The notes beneath the pieces are model-generated. The model did not search any database, was not told the DNA's origin, and worked only from the letters and a program-made list of their open reading frames with translations. The position numbers and the translations under genes are program-made. A DNA stretch of 64,000 nucleotides from Zizania palustris (taxonomy: Eukaryota > Streptophyta > Magnoliopsida > Poales > Poaceae): contig JAAALK010000086.1 in assembly GCA_019279435.1 (NCBI GenBank), forward strand, positions 22,055,913 to 22,119,912, given 5' to 3'. Below are positions 48,691-61,260 of the stretch, piece by piece. The number at the start of each line of letters is the position of its first letter. The stretch's first letter is position 1.

Positions 48691-50046
48691 TTCTCCCCCC
48701 AGATCTCTACTTAGTTCTTAACCTACACTTAACATAATATCTATTCCATTATAGATAAATGCATCGAGCACGCTGCATCACAATAGTCAGTTACGTACTA
48801 CGTGACTCAACAACTACAATACACCTTTCTATTCTGAAACAGAATCTTAACTTATTTTTGGGCCCCTTATAAATCCATAGATCATAGGCTTTCCTTAAAC
48901 CCATGTCGACTAAGTGTTCTCTGAACACAGTGGGAGGTAAGCCTTTTATGAGCGGATCCGCAAGCGTTCGCTTGGTACTTATATGCTCTACTTATCATTT
49001 GATCCTGGATTCTCTCCTCAACAATATAACACTTAACTTAGGTGTGTTGGCAGCAACACACTTCTTATTGTTGTAGGAGAAATATACTGTTGACTCATTG
49101 TTACAGTATAACTTAAGTGGATTTAAAATGCTGTCGACCACTCTTAAAACCGGAGTAAGTTTCTTAAAAATATAGTGCCTGTCCGGCGACCTCATAACAT
49201 ACTACAAAATTTTGCATACATCGTGGTAGATGCCATCATAATTTGTTTGGAGCTTTTCCACGACATAGCTCCCTTTGTGAATGCGAACACACAACTTAAT
49301 GTGGACTACTTAGCATTCACTCATCTCGCAAGGTCTTAATTTGAATAACCCGCAATTGCTAGGTTACTTAATCTTTCATACATTAGCATGAGGTCGTTGT
49401 GCCTTATATAAATCACAAGGCTTTCTTAATTTAATCCAGTGATCTATTTCTGGATTTTCTGATATCTGCCAAGCATTCCGGCGGTATAAACTTAGTCAGG
49501 GCGAGTACATAATTGAGCATTCATTGGCTTCCGACAGCAGAAGCATATGGAACCAATCTAATTTGATCGATCTCATATTGGTTCCTGGGATACTAAAAGT
49601 TCCCAACTTATCACCCTTGACTATCGGATCAGGCGATAGCTCATACGTGTGCATACTATATACTTTCTCAGTATATCTTCTAGTATGTCGTATGCGACAA
49701 TCTTAATACCCCCTTAATGGTAATCTTAGAGAAACTCTAGTCCTAACATATAGGAAAATTTCTCCAAGGTTCTTAATGTCAAAATGAGAGGACAATACTT
49801 CTTAGTTTCTAATAGTAGATGGACATTACCACTTGCAGCAGAATGTCATCCACATGCTAAACTGGGAAAATAAATTCCCCATTCTCAAACTTAGACAAAA
49901 CGCAATTGTCCTCTTCATTCTCCTTAATAAAACCCAAAATTTTCTAATGGTCTAATTAAATTTCAGATACCCTTACTTAAAAACTTATTAAGTCCATTGG
50001 ACTTAGATAAAACGGTATCTTAAAATTTCCTTTCATATAGACATTC

Positions 50047-50337
50047 TCATTTAAAACTTATTGAAAATGTCGTCTTTATATCAATCTGATGCAGTTCTAA
50101 GTCATAATGTGCCTTAATGATTCTTAAAGAATCCTTAAATAAGACATACAAAAATGTCTCATTTAATCTGCTTCTTATCTGAGTTGGCACATTATGTACT
50201 AAGTTAGAGAGTTGTTCCTTTATTTCTTCATTAACATCATCTAGAAATGTAGATTCCTGAACAACAGAAGCCTCATGTACAATAGATGTAACTAATGAAG
50301 GTCCAAACTCAAGTGTTGGACAAAAGGATACTACCAC
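50047..50337 (-). pseudogene. copia reverse transcriptase remnant
   Basis: The minus-strand frame ends with a stretch resembling the start of the copia RVT_2 domain (KDSLRIIKAHYDLELHQIDIKTTF). It is then lost, so the catalytic YVDD region is not present in frame. An identical copy of the segment lies at 54688-54978. Confidence 0.75.
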
Positions 50338-50567
50338 ATGTACATAGAAAATTGCTCTTGAATCATAGGAGTGGATTCACTACCCACTTCTCTTCAAGAT
50401 TAATTTCTCTAAGTATCGTGCTCCCCCTGATTAAAGCATCTTCTAAAAAATGCATATCTCGTTTCTACAAACTTAACATGTCTGTTAGGACATTACAAAC
50501 GAGATCACTTAGACTTATCTTTGCAGTCAATAAAATTGACATGTTACTATCTTAGGACTTTAACTTA

Positions 50568-50816
50568 TTAAATATTTGGGTTAAAAAAAATAGTCTTAGC
50601 AGGACGACATACCCTTATTCTAAAATAATTTAGAAAATGGTTATCGTCTTGTCCATAATTCTTATGGTGCTTTTTAGGCACAGACTTATTAAGGATCCAA
50701 TTAAAAATTATGAATGGTGGTTTAAATGCCTCCATCCACAAATTAATCGGTAGAGTGGAATAACTTACCATACTACTTACTATGTCCACTGAAGTGCGAG
50801 TGCACCTTATAGCCAC
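50568..50816 (-). pseudogene. copia integrase C-terminal remnant
   Basis: Minus-strand frame resembling the copia integrase end (LPINLWMEAFKPPFIIFN, then NKSVPKK and NYFRIRVCRPAK). It lies upstream of the RT remnant in transcription order, as in Ty1/copia. Confidence 0.65.
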
Positions 50817-51059
50817 TCTATTTTGCTAAGGTACACCCGGTATAAGATACCGGGCTATTTTGCCATTTTCTATAGAACCTTGCGCAAAAGAGTTCAAGAA
50901 ATCGGCCATACGGGGTATATTGACCGTAGCGCGGTCAGATCTTACTCTTTCAAACTTTTAGATCATGCTGATATAAGAATGAGCCTTAAAAACATCTTAA
51001 ATTTATCCATTATCCAGAGCAACTAATGATCTGATCGCTATGATCTGATTGCTCTTAGA

Positions 51060-52460
51060 TTGGATAAATATTAATCAATTAATTTTAAATCACCGTTGGG
51101 CAGAATTAGAATCAATTGAACTTAAATGTAATAACATTATCACCAACGTTGGTCAGGAGATAAAAATTACTACGATCATTAAACTTAATTTTGCGTCTTT
51201 CTTAATTTATTTGACATATTTATCTTAATACAACATATGCATGAAACTTAGTCTAAAGAAACTAAAGTGGAAGAATTGACTAAACGTTCAATCCTCCCCC
51301 TCGAAATATGGCCTATTAGATAGTACCATAATTTCGAAAATACGTCATCAATTCTTTTGCTCTTATCATTATTCTCAGATGATAAAATCATCTTGGGAAA
51401 ATAGATAAAGTTTGTCATGCTTAAAGGCAAGACTAGTAACTTTATTTCTAAGTGCGAAATTCATCTATTACCATTCTCGTTCATCCATTTTGGGAACTCC
51501 ACATATTCCTTCATGTGGTGTTCCTCCTTACATGTCTGTACATGCCCTTCAGGACATCATGTTCCTTTATGTGAGCTTATAAGAGGAGTCATTAGCATCA
51601 TTAGAATAAGTCTTATAATGCTTCTTCCCCTTTATTCGTGTTGCAAATTATGACCTAAATTATTGTGTGCTTTCTTAATTCTTATACATAGTTTGAAATC
51701 AGCATCTACAAACTCCAACACTCTCGCTGTAAGTTGTAGTTGATCACAAAATGATCAGAAAACTTAGTGTGACGTCATAATAAAAATTTGGACGACAACA
51801 TCCTCATCGAGCTCTTTATTCATGGGTTTCAGCTTTGAAAACCATGTCGCAAAAACTTATTAAACTTTTCTTAATAAGCGTGCTAGCATACGCCTTAGAA
51901 AAGTCACTTTCAGATACTCTTTGCAGTATCATGACGTGGGATAGAACCCCTAATTTGCTCCATAAAGGAGCTCTTAATCATAATACATTTTGTGTTTCCA
52001 CTGATTTCCTTTAGTACTATATGTCTTATTTTATTCTTATATCGGCGAAGTCACGTAACCTTACGACAAAAACCTCTTGGCCTTCATCTTCTCAGATCAC
52101 GGGCTTCGCACGCTTAATTAGACAATCAAGCATTAAAGCAAGATTTTTGTCCTATAGCACAATCGCTATCTTAATATCTCAGCTCCGGGAACCGTAGTTC
52201 TCACCATTGAGAGACTCAATGCCGGAGATATGACTTAGCAAATTTCTAATAAGGAACATTATCAAAATATATATTATAACAGATGTAATATGATACATGA
52301 AAATTTAACGTTGGTCAAAATTAACATGTGATACACTTAATACTTAAAATACGAATTAATTCTACATCACCGTTGGGCAGAAATAGAATCAATTCAACTG
52401 AACCATAGTAATTTAATCACCAACGTTGGTCAGGAGATAAAATTACCATGTTAGCAAAAT
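51060..52460 (-). repeat. internal direct repeat within the decayed copia element
   Basis: ATCACCGTTGGGCAGAA...CACCAACGTTGGTCAGGAGA occurs at about 51090-51167 and again at 52368-52440, roughly 1.28 kb apart. This suggests an internal duplication in the gag-side region. CCAACGTTGG is itself a palindrome. Confidence 0.65.
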
Positions 52461-53139
52461 ACAACATTTATAATGCCAAATTAAATTATCTCGTTGGTTC
52501 AAATTTAATTGACAGAATAAATGCTACTTAATTGATAGGATGAACATGGTACTAATCTTGAAACAGTGTATTCGCAGCGGAAGACTTAAAACTAATTAAT
52601 ACACTGCTTAATCAGTAATAAAATTCTGAATTTACAGCATTATACTAATTTTAAACAGTGTACACACAATGAAAGACTTAATCTAAACAAGCACAGCGGA
52701 AAGACTTAATTTTAATTAATACACTGCTTAAAACAATAATAAAACTTAAATTTAAACTTAAACAAAAGGTTCGAAATTAACATTTCCCAATTAAATATAG
52801 TCCTTTGACTAAATTCAATAAGGAAAACATCATGAAAAATGCTTAAAAAATGCTGCAAAGCTATATGATTAACAATGATAGCACATCAGAATTCTAAAAT
52901 AATACATTGTTTAATCATCAGCAAAATTCTGAGTCTAAATATTTAAAACAATTATTTTCTAAAAAAAGAGTCGTTGGACTGATTTAAATCAGAAAATAAC
53001 ATAAAAAGGATCTAAAATTCTCAAAAAAAAATTCAGAACAGTACTAATGATCATGATGAAATTTACTAAAATTTTTCCCACATTAAACTTAATTTTATCT
53101 TATTTGGGCATTTTTCCTGAATTTCCAGCAAATACTTAA

Positions 53140-53700
53140 ATGGAAAATCAATTTCTTAATTCTCAAAATCAGAAATTAATTCTGGGCCAAAACTGTACAA
53201 AAATTTCCGGCCTACAAAGAAAACGGTCCGGCCCACATTCCCCGCAAGCGTGCCCGCGCACCCAGGCCGCAACCTGGGCCTGGGCCGCGATTTTGCTCCC
53301 CCGCAAAAGCCAATTTTGGCTCGATTAGTCTTGGCCGTCGGATCAGATCCGACGGCCGCGCGTCATTTGCGGCAATATATAAGGACTGCAGCCCCGGACG
53401 AAAACCCTAAACCTAAGAAAAAAAAAGTTCCCCTCCCTCCACCCAGCCCGAGAGATGCGGCGGCGCGCGAGTGCGCGGCGGCGCGAAGGGAGCCGACGGC
53501 TACCGACGGTTGGCGGCGGGCCGCCCGCTGGTTAGCTGGCCGGAGCCGCGCGCTCACCCGAGGGTGAGCGGCGCTCCGTCGAGCTGACCGGCGGCGGTCA
53601 CTACCGGCCGACCCGAGCGCAGCGGCGACGGCGGTGGCCTTCCCGGACTCCGGCGAGCGCATCCAGTAGCGAGGAGCCATAGGTATGCACTCGCCCCCTT
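53140..53700 (+). promoter_or_regulatory. promoter-like, GC-rich segment inside the copia leader
   Basis: Unlike the AT-rich body of the element, this part is GC-rich. On the plus strand, opposite to the element, it shows TATATAAGG (about 53376-53384), then AAAACCCTAAACC (about 53401, a telo-box motif common in leaders of plant ribosome-biogenesis genes), then GC-rich sequence with an ATG at 53455. A near-perfect palindrome GCCGTCGGATC/GATCCGACGGC lies just upstream (53334-53357). It may be a captured host promoter and leader; this is inferred from composition and motifs only. Confidence 0.35.
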
Positions 53701-53710
53701 CTAAAGCAAA

Positions 53711-53757
53711 GTTAGGGTTAGGGTTAGGGTTAGGGTGAAAACCCTAACCCTAATCCC
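53711..53757. repeat. TTAGGG hexamer run followed by its inverse
   Basis: Four TTAGGG units (53711-53735) are followed after a few bases by CCCTAACCCTAA (about 53741-53752), able to form a hairpin. The six-base unit differs from the usual plant telomere unit TTTAGGG. Confidence 0.7.
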
Positions 53758-54074
53758 CTGTTCGCCCCCTTCCCCTTTTTTTTTGTTTCTGTTTTTCTTC
53801 CTTGGCCAAACCAGAGGGGGGGGTCTTAGGTGCGGGATTTACTGAGGTTCACGGGGGCGTCTTAGCCGGGATCTTAGGGTTCTTAGTGCGGGGTGCTTAG
53901 GTGTTTTCTTAGGGGATTATAGAAAGTCACAGGGGGGCTGAGAGGATTACTCACTACATCCGAGAGAGTCTCAGCAACTGGCTTATGTTCGGGATCTGAG
54001 TGCAGTGGTGGCGTCGGCTCAAGGGAGCCCGACGCCACCCTACCCCTTACTCGCCTACCCTAGAAAAACCTTCG

Positions 54075-54086
54075 GCTCTGATACCA
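54075..54086 (-). other. primer-binding site of the decayed copia element
   Basis: TGGTATCAGAGC on the minus strand, one base inside the right LTR, complementary to initiator tRNA-Met. Confidence 0.85.
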
Positions 54087-54087
54087 T

Positions 54088-54499
54088 TGTAAGTTCTAAT
54101 GACTTAGGGTTCTTAGGATCGCCTAGGGTTAGAGCCAGTAGGGTATAAACTTGGGTGTGTACCTTGCAATGTGCTCCAGGATGAGGAGGACGCCATGGCC
54201 GGTGCTGTGGCGTCTGATTCCGTTGAACGGCGGTGGAGGTTAGGGAACCTTCCCGTTGCTTCGGCACAATCACTTAGATCGGTGGGACTTAGGGTTTTCT
54301 GGGAGAGGCAGAGGGGAAAAGGTCGAACGCGATCATGGACTCAAGCCTCTCCTTATATAGTGCCGCGCAACAGGGGGCCCCTAACAGAATCTGTTTGGGC
54401 GCTCCCGATCACCGCGCTAGTTGGATTTGGGCGCCTATGCGCATGCGGAGAGGAGAGGGACTTAGTCTCCCTCTCCTCTCGGGAGATCTGTAGCTAACA
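54088..54499 (-). repeat. right LTR (5' LTR) of the decayed copia element
   Basis: 412 bp, no difference from the left LTR seen by eye. The sequence to its right is not host flank but more copia interior. Confidence 0.9.
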
Positions 54500-55100
54500 T
54501 AACTGGGAAAATAAATTCCCCATTCTCAAACTTAGACAAAACGCAATTGTCCTCTTCATTCTCCTTAATAAAACCCAAAATTTTCTAATGGTCTAATTAA
54601 ATTTCAGATACCCTTACTTAAAAACTTATTAAGTCCATTGGACTTAGATAAAACGGTATCTTAAAATTTCCTTTCATATAGACATTCTCATTTAAAACTT
54701 ATTGAAAATGTCGTCTTTATATCAATCTGATGCAGTTCTAAGTCATAATGTGCCTTAATGATTCTTAAAGAATCCTTAAATAAGACATACAAAAATGTCT
54801 CATTTAATCTGCTTCTTATCTGAGTTGGCACATTATGTACTAAGTTAGAGAGTTGTTCCTTTATTTCTTCATTAACATCATCTAGAAATGTAGATTCCTG
54901 AACAACAGAAGCCTCATGTACAATAGATGTAACTAATGAAGGTCCAAACTCAAGTGTTGGACAAAAGGATACTACACTTGTACTGATATGCTTTGCATAT
55001 ATGTCATATTTCCAAGTCGGTACTTTCTTTATAGTACAATATGCAATCACTTGGACATTTGTGAATTCTTCTAACCTCAGATCCTAACGGACATAAGACC
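54500..55100 (-). mobile_element. partial second copy of copia interior fused to the right LTR
   Basis: 54501-54975 matches 49859-50335 of the main element without visible change, then diverges. It continues about another 100 bp in the same frame (minus 54688-55050). The 1.17 kb that should separate this interior from an LTR (as at 48691-49858) is missing at the join, where both partners share a short GCTAA motif. Confidence 0.8.
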
Positions 55101-56119
55101 TTACTCGCTTCATATGACGTCTTTGACAGATCTTATTTCCTTCCGGAATTAAACACGCCCTCGGATTTCGTTAATTGTAGACGGCGTAGTGACAAAGTCA
55201 AAATGGGTCCACATGCATCAACTAATCAACTATAAACAACACCATAATTCCCTCAATTATCTTGATTAGTTGGACTGTTGGAGTAGGATGGAGGTTGCTT
55301 TGTGGATCGGAGGTGGAGACTGAAGAAGATGGAGATGGAGCTGAAGGGGACGGCCTTCTAGAGTCGATATGCATGGAAAAGTCTCTGCATGCACAAACAG
55401 CATGCATGCATGCGATCTCCGATCACAATAACGGCGTCGTCGATTAGATCTCAGGCGTTAGCCTTGCATTGTTAATTAATTACTTGTGTTATTTGATCTA
55501 TATATATCTATACCTGTGAGGCTGTGACGACCTCATCTATGACGACTTTGGCGTCCTGATATGATAATTAGCAACAAAAGGCTCGTCTATCATCGATCTC
55601 GGCCGGCCGTTAGCAATTAGGTAAGTCGTATGTAAAAGGTTTGCCCGAGGTTTGAAGCCATTGACGACTGTGCATATATATCTCAAAAGAAAACTAATTA
55701 GCATGAATGACGTGAGTGAATCTGAGTTGATCATTGATGCATTCAGATTATAGACTATATTTAGACCTTTTGGGAAGTCAGTCTGTCTTGCCGTTTCAAA
55801 GGCCGGACGAGGGCTAAATAACTTTTTTTAAGCAGAAGGTAAAACGAACTCTTGACTAATTTGTTTATGTTGTGCGATGTGCCAAGTGTCGATCAGTTGT
55901 ATATATCTTATCCATGCATGCAAGAAAATTTCTCACTGCAGAAGATCGACGAAATGCTGCTGAATTATGAACTCGTGTCAGACTTTTTAGTTGTGTTTCG
56001 TCTTCCTTTTGTTCATGTGAAATGATCGAAAGTAGTGGTGTGTGAATTGAAGATCCAACGCATACTTAATTAACTGAAGAGTGTCTGAATTTACATCAGT
56101 TTTCTATACATACAATATA

Positions 56120-56155
<36 letters not shown>

Positions 56156-56900
56156 GACATGCACCTTAATTGATAAAGCTCTCACATCAACAAATCTAGC
56201 TAAATATTATTAGATGAGTTGTATTATCGTCGCGGTACAACCGTACAACCTATATATCATTTAATTAGGTCGTGGGATAATATACCTTTAGATTTGTTAT
56301 TAGTTCGTTCTAAAACTTATTTATTATACTGTATATTCAACTAAATAAGATAAATTATTTATTAATTATGAATATCATAAATAGTAAATCGTAAAAAAAA
56401 GAGACTGTAACATATTAATTATTAATTTCAAGATTATTAAATCATAAAAAATTACAATTGAGATTATTAAATTTCGTAATTATTAATGAGATCGAGGACG
56501 ACGTGTATCACACGCATTTTGAGAACCATTACAACCTAATTAGTTAGTTAACTAGAGTTAAGCACGCATGAAAACGGCCATCTGATTATGACGTTTTCAT
56601 ATTGCATGTCTCCCCATTTCATTTAATTTCCGTTTCTGTAGTATATTCGTCTTAAATTATAGCTAATTCTATACTTTAATATATTTACTAAGATGTAAGG
56701 AAAAACACGAACTACTCTCACGTTAATTAGTACTCAAATCAATTAATAATACATGCAATTAACAAGTATTCTGAATGAAAGTAAAATAGGAAGATTTTGA
56801 TACGGAAATTGTGACGTGAAAATTGTACGAGTTGTAATATTGAGGATAAAATTTGAAGAGTTGAAATGTTTATATTTTAAGAGATATCTATCGATGCTTG
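55101..56900. other. intergenic, nothing recognised
   Basis: AT-rich, with a (TA)n run at about 56125-56152. Short open frames near 55222-55447 and 55537-55734 show no recognisable domain. Confidence 0.4.
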
Positions 56901-56992
56901 TATTCCGTACAAAATTAAATGAGTTGTATATATAATACGTACACAGATCATCTGTCGCGATGCTTGTATTCCGTACAAAATTAAATGATGGT
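56893..56992. repeat. direct repeat of about 30 bp
   Basis: GATGCTTGTATTCCGTACAA followed by AATTAAATGA occurs at about 56894 and again about 65 bp later, without change. Confidence 0.8.
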
Positions 56993-58480
56993 GGCATGAG
57001 TGCATGACAGTGACAACTCTAGAGTAGACGAGAACGAGTCATCACTTGTGAAAGGTCTATATATCTCGATCGCTGCTGTCTGCTATCTATCTGCTCGTCC
57101 AAGAAGACCATGGCGACGCACTGCTAATCACATGCTTATGAACGCGACCAAACGGAGAAGATTCTACTCGAAGCTAGCTTCTCTCTCTCCCTCTCTCAGT
57201 CTGCCACGGTACGGTGTAGCTGTGCCAATCATGCAGCCATCTTTTTTCACCGGTTAGAAGGATAGATAGTTAGATATACCTGCACGCACAGTGTCCCGAT
57301 CGATCAGTTCGTGCGTAAAGGGGGTTAAGGGGAGCCTCATCTGGTTGTCGCGGTCCGGTCGTTAGCGCAAAGCAGGTGTATGTCGTCGCTAGCTGATGCT
57401 CATCACCGCATGCAGCTTGAAAATCGAAGGGAGCGTGACGACGCGCCTGAAAAGGACACGGCCGGCCCCGCCGGCGAGCTGAGATTTCCAGCTGCGTTTA
57501 CCGAGGCGACGCCGACGTGCAAACCAAACCACTAGCTTAGCTACTAGCGCGCGGCCGGCGGCGGCCCACATATACCGGCTGTCGGAGGACGATGCCTGGG
57601 TTTGTTCGGAGAATGTTTAAGAAATCGGGCACAGTTATCAGTCAAGTGGAGGCGGTCGAGGGCTAGCTGTTAGCTAGCTACTTAGCCCGTGCTGCAACGA
57701 CGACGTACGTGGACGACGGCACGACGCATCAGAGTCTGACAACTGCTAGAGTGCTAGCTAGCTTAGCTACCAGCAGCGCAAAGAGAGCAGGCGATGCTGA
57801 TCGTCGTCGACGGAGACGACGCTGGCTATAGCTCGAATGCTCGATCGATCGATCGATGTCAACGTTGATTTTTTGCGTGGTTAGGTTCATGAGAGGGGCG
57901 CGGCCGTTAGTTCGACGGTACCCTTCTCGCCCGTCTGGCCCGTCGCGCATTATCGCACCTGCAATTTCTCACTTTCAGCCTCGGCGCTCACCAAAGTCGA
58001 GGCCTTTTAAAAACTTTCAAGTAAAACCACCACCTAAAGCTGTGGCCTGGTGGGGAGCCCCATCGTCTTTAGGCGAAAACGGCGTGACGATTCATTCGGG
58101 CCAAGAAGGTGCTGTACATACATGCAACCGTACGTCGTAGAAGCGAAACATAACCTGGAGCAGCTTCGTCGTCGGAATCTCCCCGGCCGGCCGGCGCAAG
58201 AGAAGAAGAGCGCACTAGTTCGGCGGCAGCGCGCGCACAGTCCGGCCATGTCGCCGGACGCCGGCGCCGGCCATGGCCGGCAGGCGCCAGCTACGAAAGA
58301 TGGGCCCGCACGGCCCACCAAACGTGGCCCACAGTGGCCTTAGCTGTCACTAGCTGGAGTGGGCCAGGATGACAGGCTGTATGGGTGGTGGGCTCTAGGC
58401 CCATCGAAACAAAGCCTCAATCTATGGGCTTTTGAGCAATCGTAAATTCATAATGAGCAGGGTGGCCCCCACCATATGGA
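56993..58480. other. region upstream of the UTP13 pseudogene, no gene recognised
   Basis: Rich in GCTAGCTAG and (GATC)n motifs (for example 57841-57857), becoming GC-rich after 57.8 kb. Open frames overlap on both strands and none shows a recognisable domain. Confidence 0.4.
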
Positions 58481-58589
58481 CCCACGTGTCAGTTCCACGG
58501 CACCCTTTGCTTAAACGGTTAAACCCCCTCCTCTCGCGCCGCCGCAGCGAAACCCTAGTCTCCGCCGTCGTCCGCTGCGCCGCCTCGTG
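58481..58589 (+). promoter_or_regulatory. remnant promoter/leader of the UTP13 copy
   Basis: CCCACGTGTC (G-box-like, 58481-58490) and AAACCCTAG (telo-box, 58550-58558) lie just before the ATG at 58590. Telo-boxes are typical of plant ribosome-biogenesis genes, which agrees with the identity of the following coding fragment. Confidence 0.5.
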
Positions 58590-61260
58590 ATGGCTTCGTT
58601 GCTGGGGCTTAATAAGTACTACCGTTGCGACCTATCGCTGCAGCAGTTCTACACGGACGGGCCGTTCGCCGGCGGGAGCGCTCCCGGCGGCAGAGGCGAC
58701 GAAGAGGCGTTCCTCGCGTGTGCCTCTGCGGCGGGGAGGTGCGTGTGGTGACTGGTGTCCGCCTCCGATGGTTAGAGTCTGGTACATCGCGTCCAGCACT
58801 TGTACACGCAGCTGGAAGGTAGTATAGTTTTCCACAAAAACTTGGTGTGTTATGCGATGATTTCATTTACTCTCTTCTATTTGAATTGGTATGCAAGTAG
58901 TATGTTGAATTCCGCTTACTCTAACAATTTCATGTGAGTCAAACTTGCGGCTGGAAGTATTTTGGTGTTTATTCCTCTAACGATTTGCGCCATGAACTGT
59001 TAATCATGTAGGTTGTCATGATAAAATACAAACTGAGCACACTAGGAAAGTTTCACAAACCTCCAATTTTTGAACTATACCGTCAAACATTTCCCAAATA
59101 CATGTGTCTACAATCTCAGGAAGCTTGGATTACTTTATTCAATTATTCTTATGCATGCTGAACTTGACCTGGTGGTGGGACTGGAATGCATTGCCTTTTC
59201 CCATCCTCCTCTCTTACAACTTGTTCCAAATGACTGAAATGAGAATAAAATGGGGCACAATTTATCCTTCCATTATTGAATGCAATGTTACTCTTGTTAA
59301 CAACTAAAAACACAGGTACAGTACTCTGCTAGTTTTGATTGGCTCAATCTAGATTCAATGAAAAATATGAAATGCAGAAAACTGCTCGGTGTTCACTTCT
59401 TTTCTTAAATCGGAAGTTCATCAGACTTGGTTGTTAACTTGTTTTGCAACAGACCTCAGTATATTATTGGTGCATTTCAATTTTTTCGTAGTATAGCACA
59501 CAAGATAAGCTTATTTGTTTTCTTATGATGTACAGGGGCACATTCATTGAGCTAGGACGTAATTTATTTTCTTGTTTGGGTATTGAACTGACAGTTTTAA
59601 AGGGAAAAACTCAAAAACAGATGGTTATTTTCTTACGGTTGGTGAACGTGGGATTGTGCGCATCTGGTGCTTGGAAAGGTAAATCAGTCATCGCTTTTAC
59701 AGTTGTGATTTCGCAAAGCTCTAGACTGCATAAAATTGATGCCTTCTATGGTCATTCTACAGTGCTCTCTGCATATTTGAGCAGCAATCATCAGATGTAA
59801 CTATCAAAACAAATGAATGCATTTCTACTTATGATAAGCATGACGGGAAGGTATTATATGCTGATCTGCTCTATTTTTCATTGAGAAGTATCTTTTATTA
59901 TCACATTCCAGTTTTCTCTTACCTATGTCACAGTGCAATCTGTGTCAAGTCAATGATTAATACACTTTCTATGAAGTGCTGTTTACCAATGTTCATAGTA
60001 TCAGTAATGAACCATACTTGTGTTCAGTTAACCAGAAAACTGCCGGTGTTGTTGCTCATACCATTTTATTTTGATAATATGCAATTTTTAGCTATGTAAT
60101 GAGCACTTGCAACATGTTTTTCAGTTTTTGTGATCAATTGGGACTTCCCTGCCTATAGCAAATTCTTCTTTGGACAGTACATTTGGTTTTATTTAATTGT
60201 TTAATATGTATTTCAGCATCCAACAAAATTGTTGACTTGTGTAGTTATCTCAAAGTTTCATTAATATTTAATAGATGATGCAGAAGATATCTTATCTTTG
60301 GCTGAATGTCTAAGTTGGTCTTGGCAACTGATTCTCAGTTATTCAACAGGTTTGGGCGCTGGCTGTTGGCAGGAAAACTGAAATGCTTGTGACTGGTGGA
60401 ACTGATGCTATTCTTAACCTTTGGCATGACTGCACCATGGAAGATAAACAGGAAGATTTTCGTAAAATGGCATGTGATGTATTCTATTATACTTTCATTG
60501 CGGTGCTTGTAAAGACAAAATAGATGTGATTTGAGTCTGCTACTGTGTTGAACACACGATCAATCTAGTAATTAAGATGTTGGCCTACATCGTTCTTCTT
60601 TACCTTCCCACCAGGCCACCATACCTTGATGGGTTTGTTGGGCTTTTTCCTTGTCACTTCCAAATCAGCTACACATGTTTCTTTTTAGTAGTCTGCCCAC
60701 GGTTGCAGAAATATGAATGCATTTCATATAGTTGCAAAACTAATGTACATTCACCATTGTTGCAGGAGGAGGATTTGAGAGGTTAGGAATTAGAAAATGC
60801 AGTGTCTGATTCTGATTATACAAGATCAATACAACTTGCTTTTGAGCTTAGAAGACATCACATGCTTCTTGACTTATTCTTGCAGCTTTGCAGGTACTCA
60901 TCATCCTTCATTAGAACTCACTCTGGTTTTCTTTGATAAAAAATGATATATCACTTGAGTGTACAGGTCTACAGGATGTCTGATATGGAGGACCCAATAG
61001 AAAAGGCCCTTCATGGTCTTCCAAAGGAAAGTATCTGTGTACTTCTTGAGTATATCCATTAATGGAATACAAAACTTAAGCATTGTCATGTCACACAGTT
61101 TGTGCTTTTTTGGGTATTGAGGAGCTTGCCTCCCACAGATATCGTGGAGGTATTTCCTCTCCCCCTTTCTATGAGTTGTGTCCAAGAGGCCATCAATCAT
61201 CATGAGGCGTGCCATTGGTTTGTGCAGATAAAAGGCATCAGTGAGCTCTTTGAGGGACTT

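Larger units (their letters stand above)
48279..54499 (-). mobile_element. decayed Ty1/copia retrotransposon with identical LTRs
   Basis: Two 412-bp LTRs that start TG and end CA bound a 5.4-kb interior. On the minus strand a tRNA-iMet primer site (TGGTATCAGAGC) follows the right LTR, and a purine tract (CTGGGGGGAGAA) precedes the left LTR. Remnants in copia order are seen on the minus strand: an integrase C-terminal-like piece (50568-50816), a reverse transcriptase piece (50047-50337, DLELHQIDIKTTF), and RNase H-like sequence (48995-49195, near PLKLYCNNE). All are full of breaks, so it is non-autonomous. No target duplication could be checked because extra element sequence follows the right LTR. 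Confidence 0.85.

Noticed and set aside
53711..53757. Telomere repeat or interstitial telomere
   Set aside because: Only four hexamers plus a short inverse, of the TTAGGG rather than TTTAGGG type, lying within a retroelement leader.
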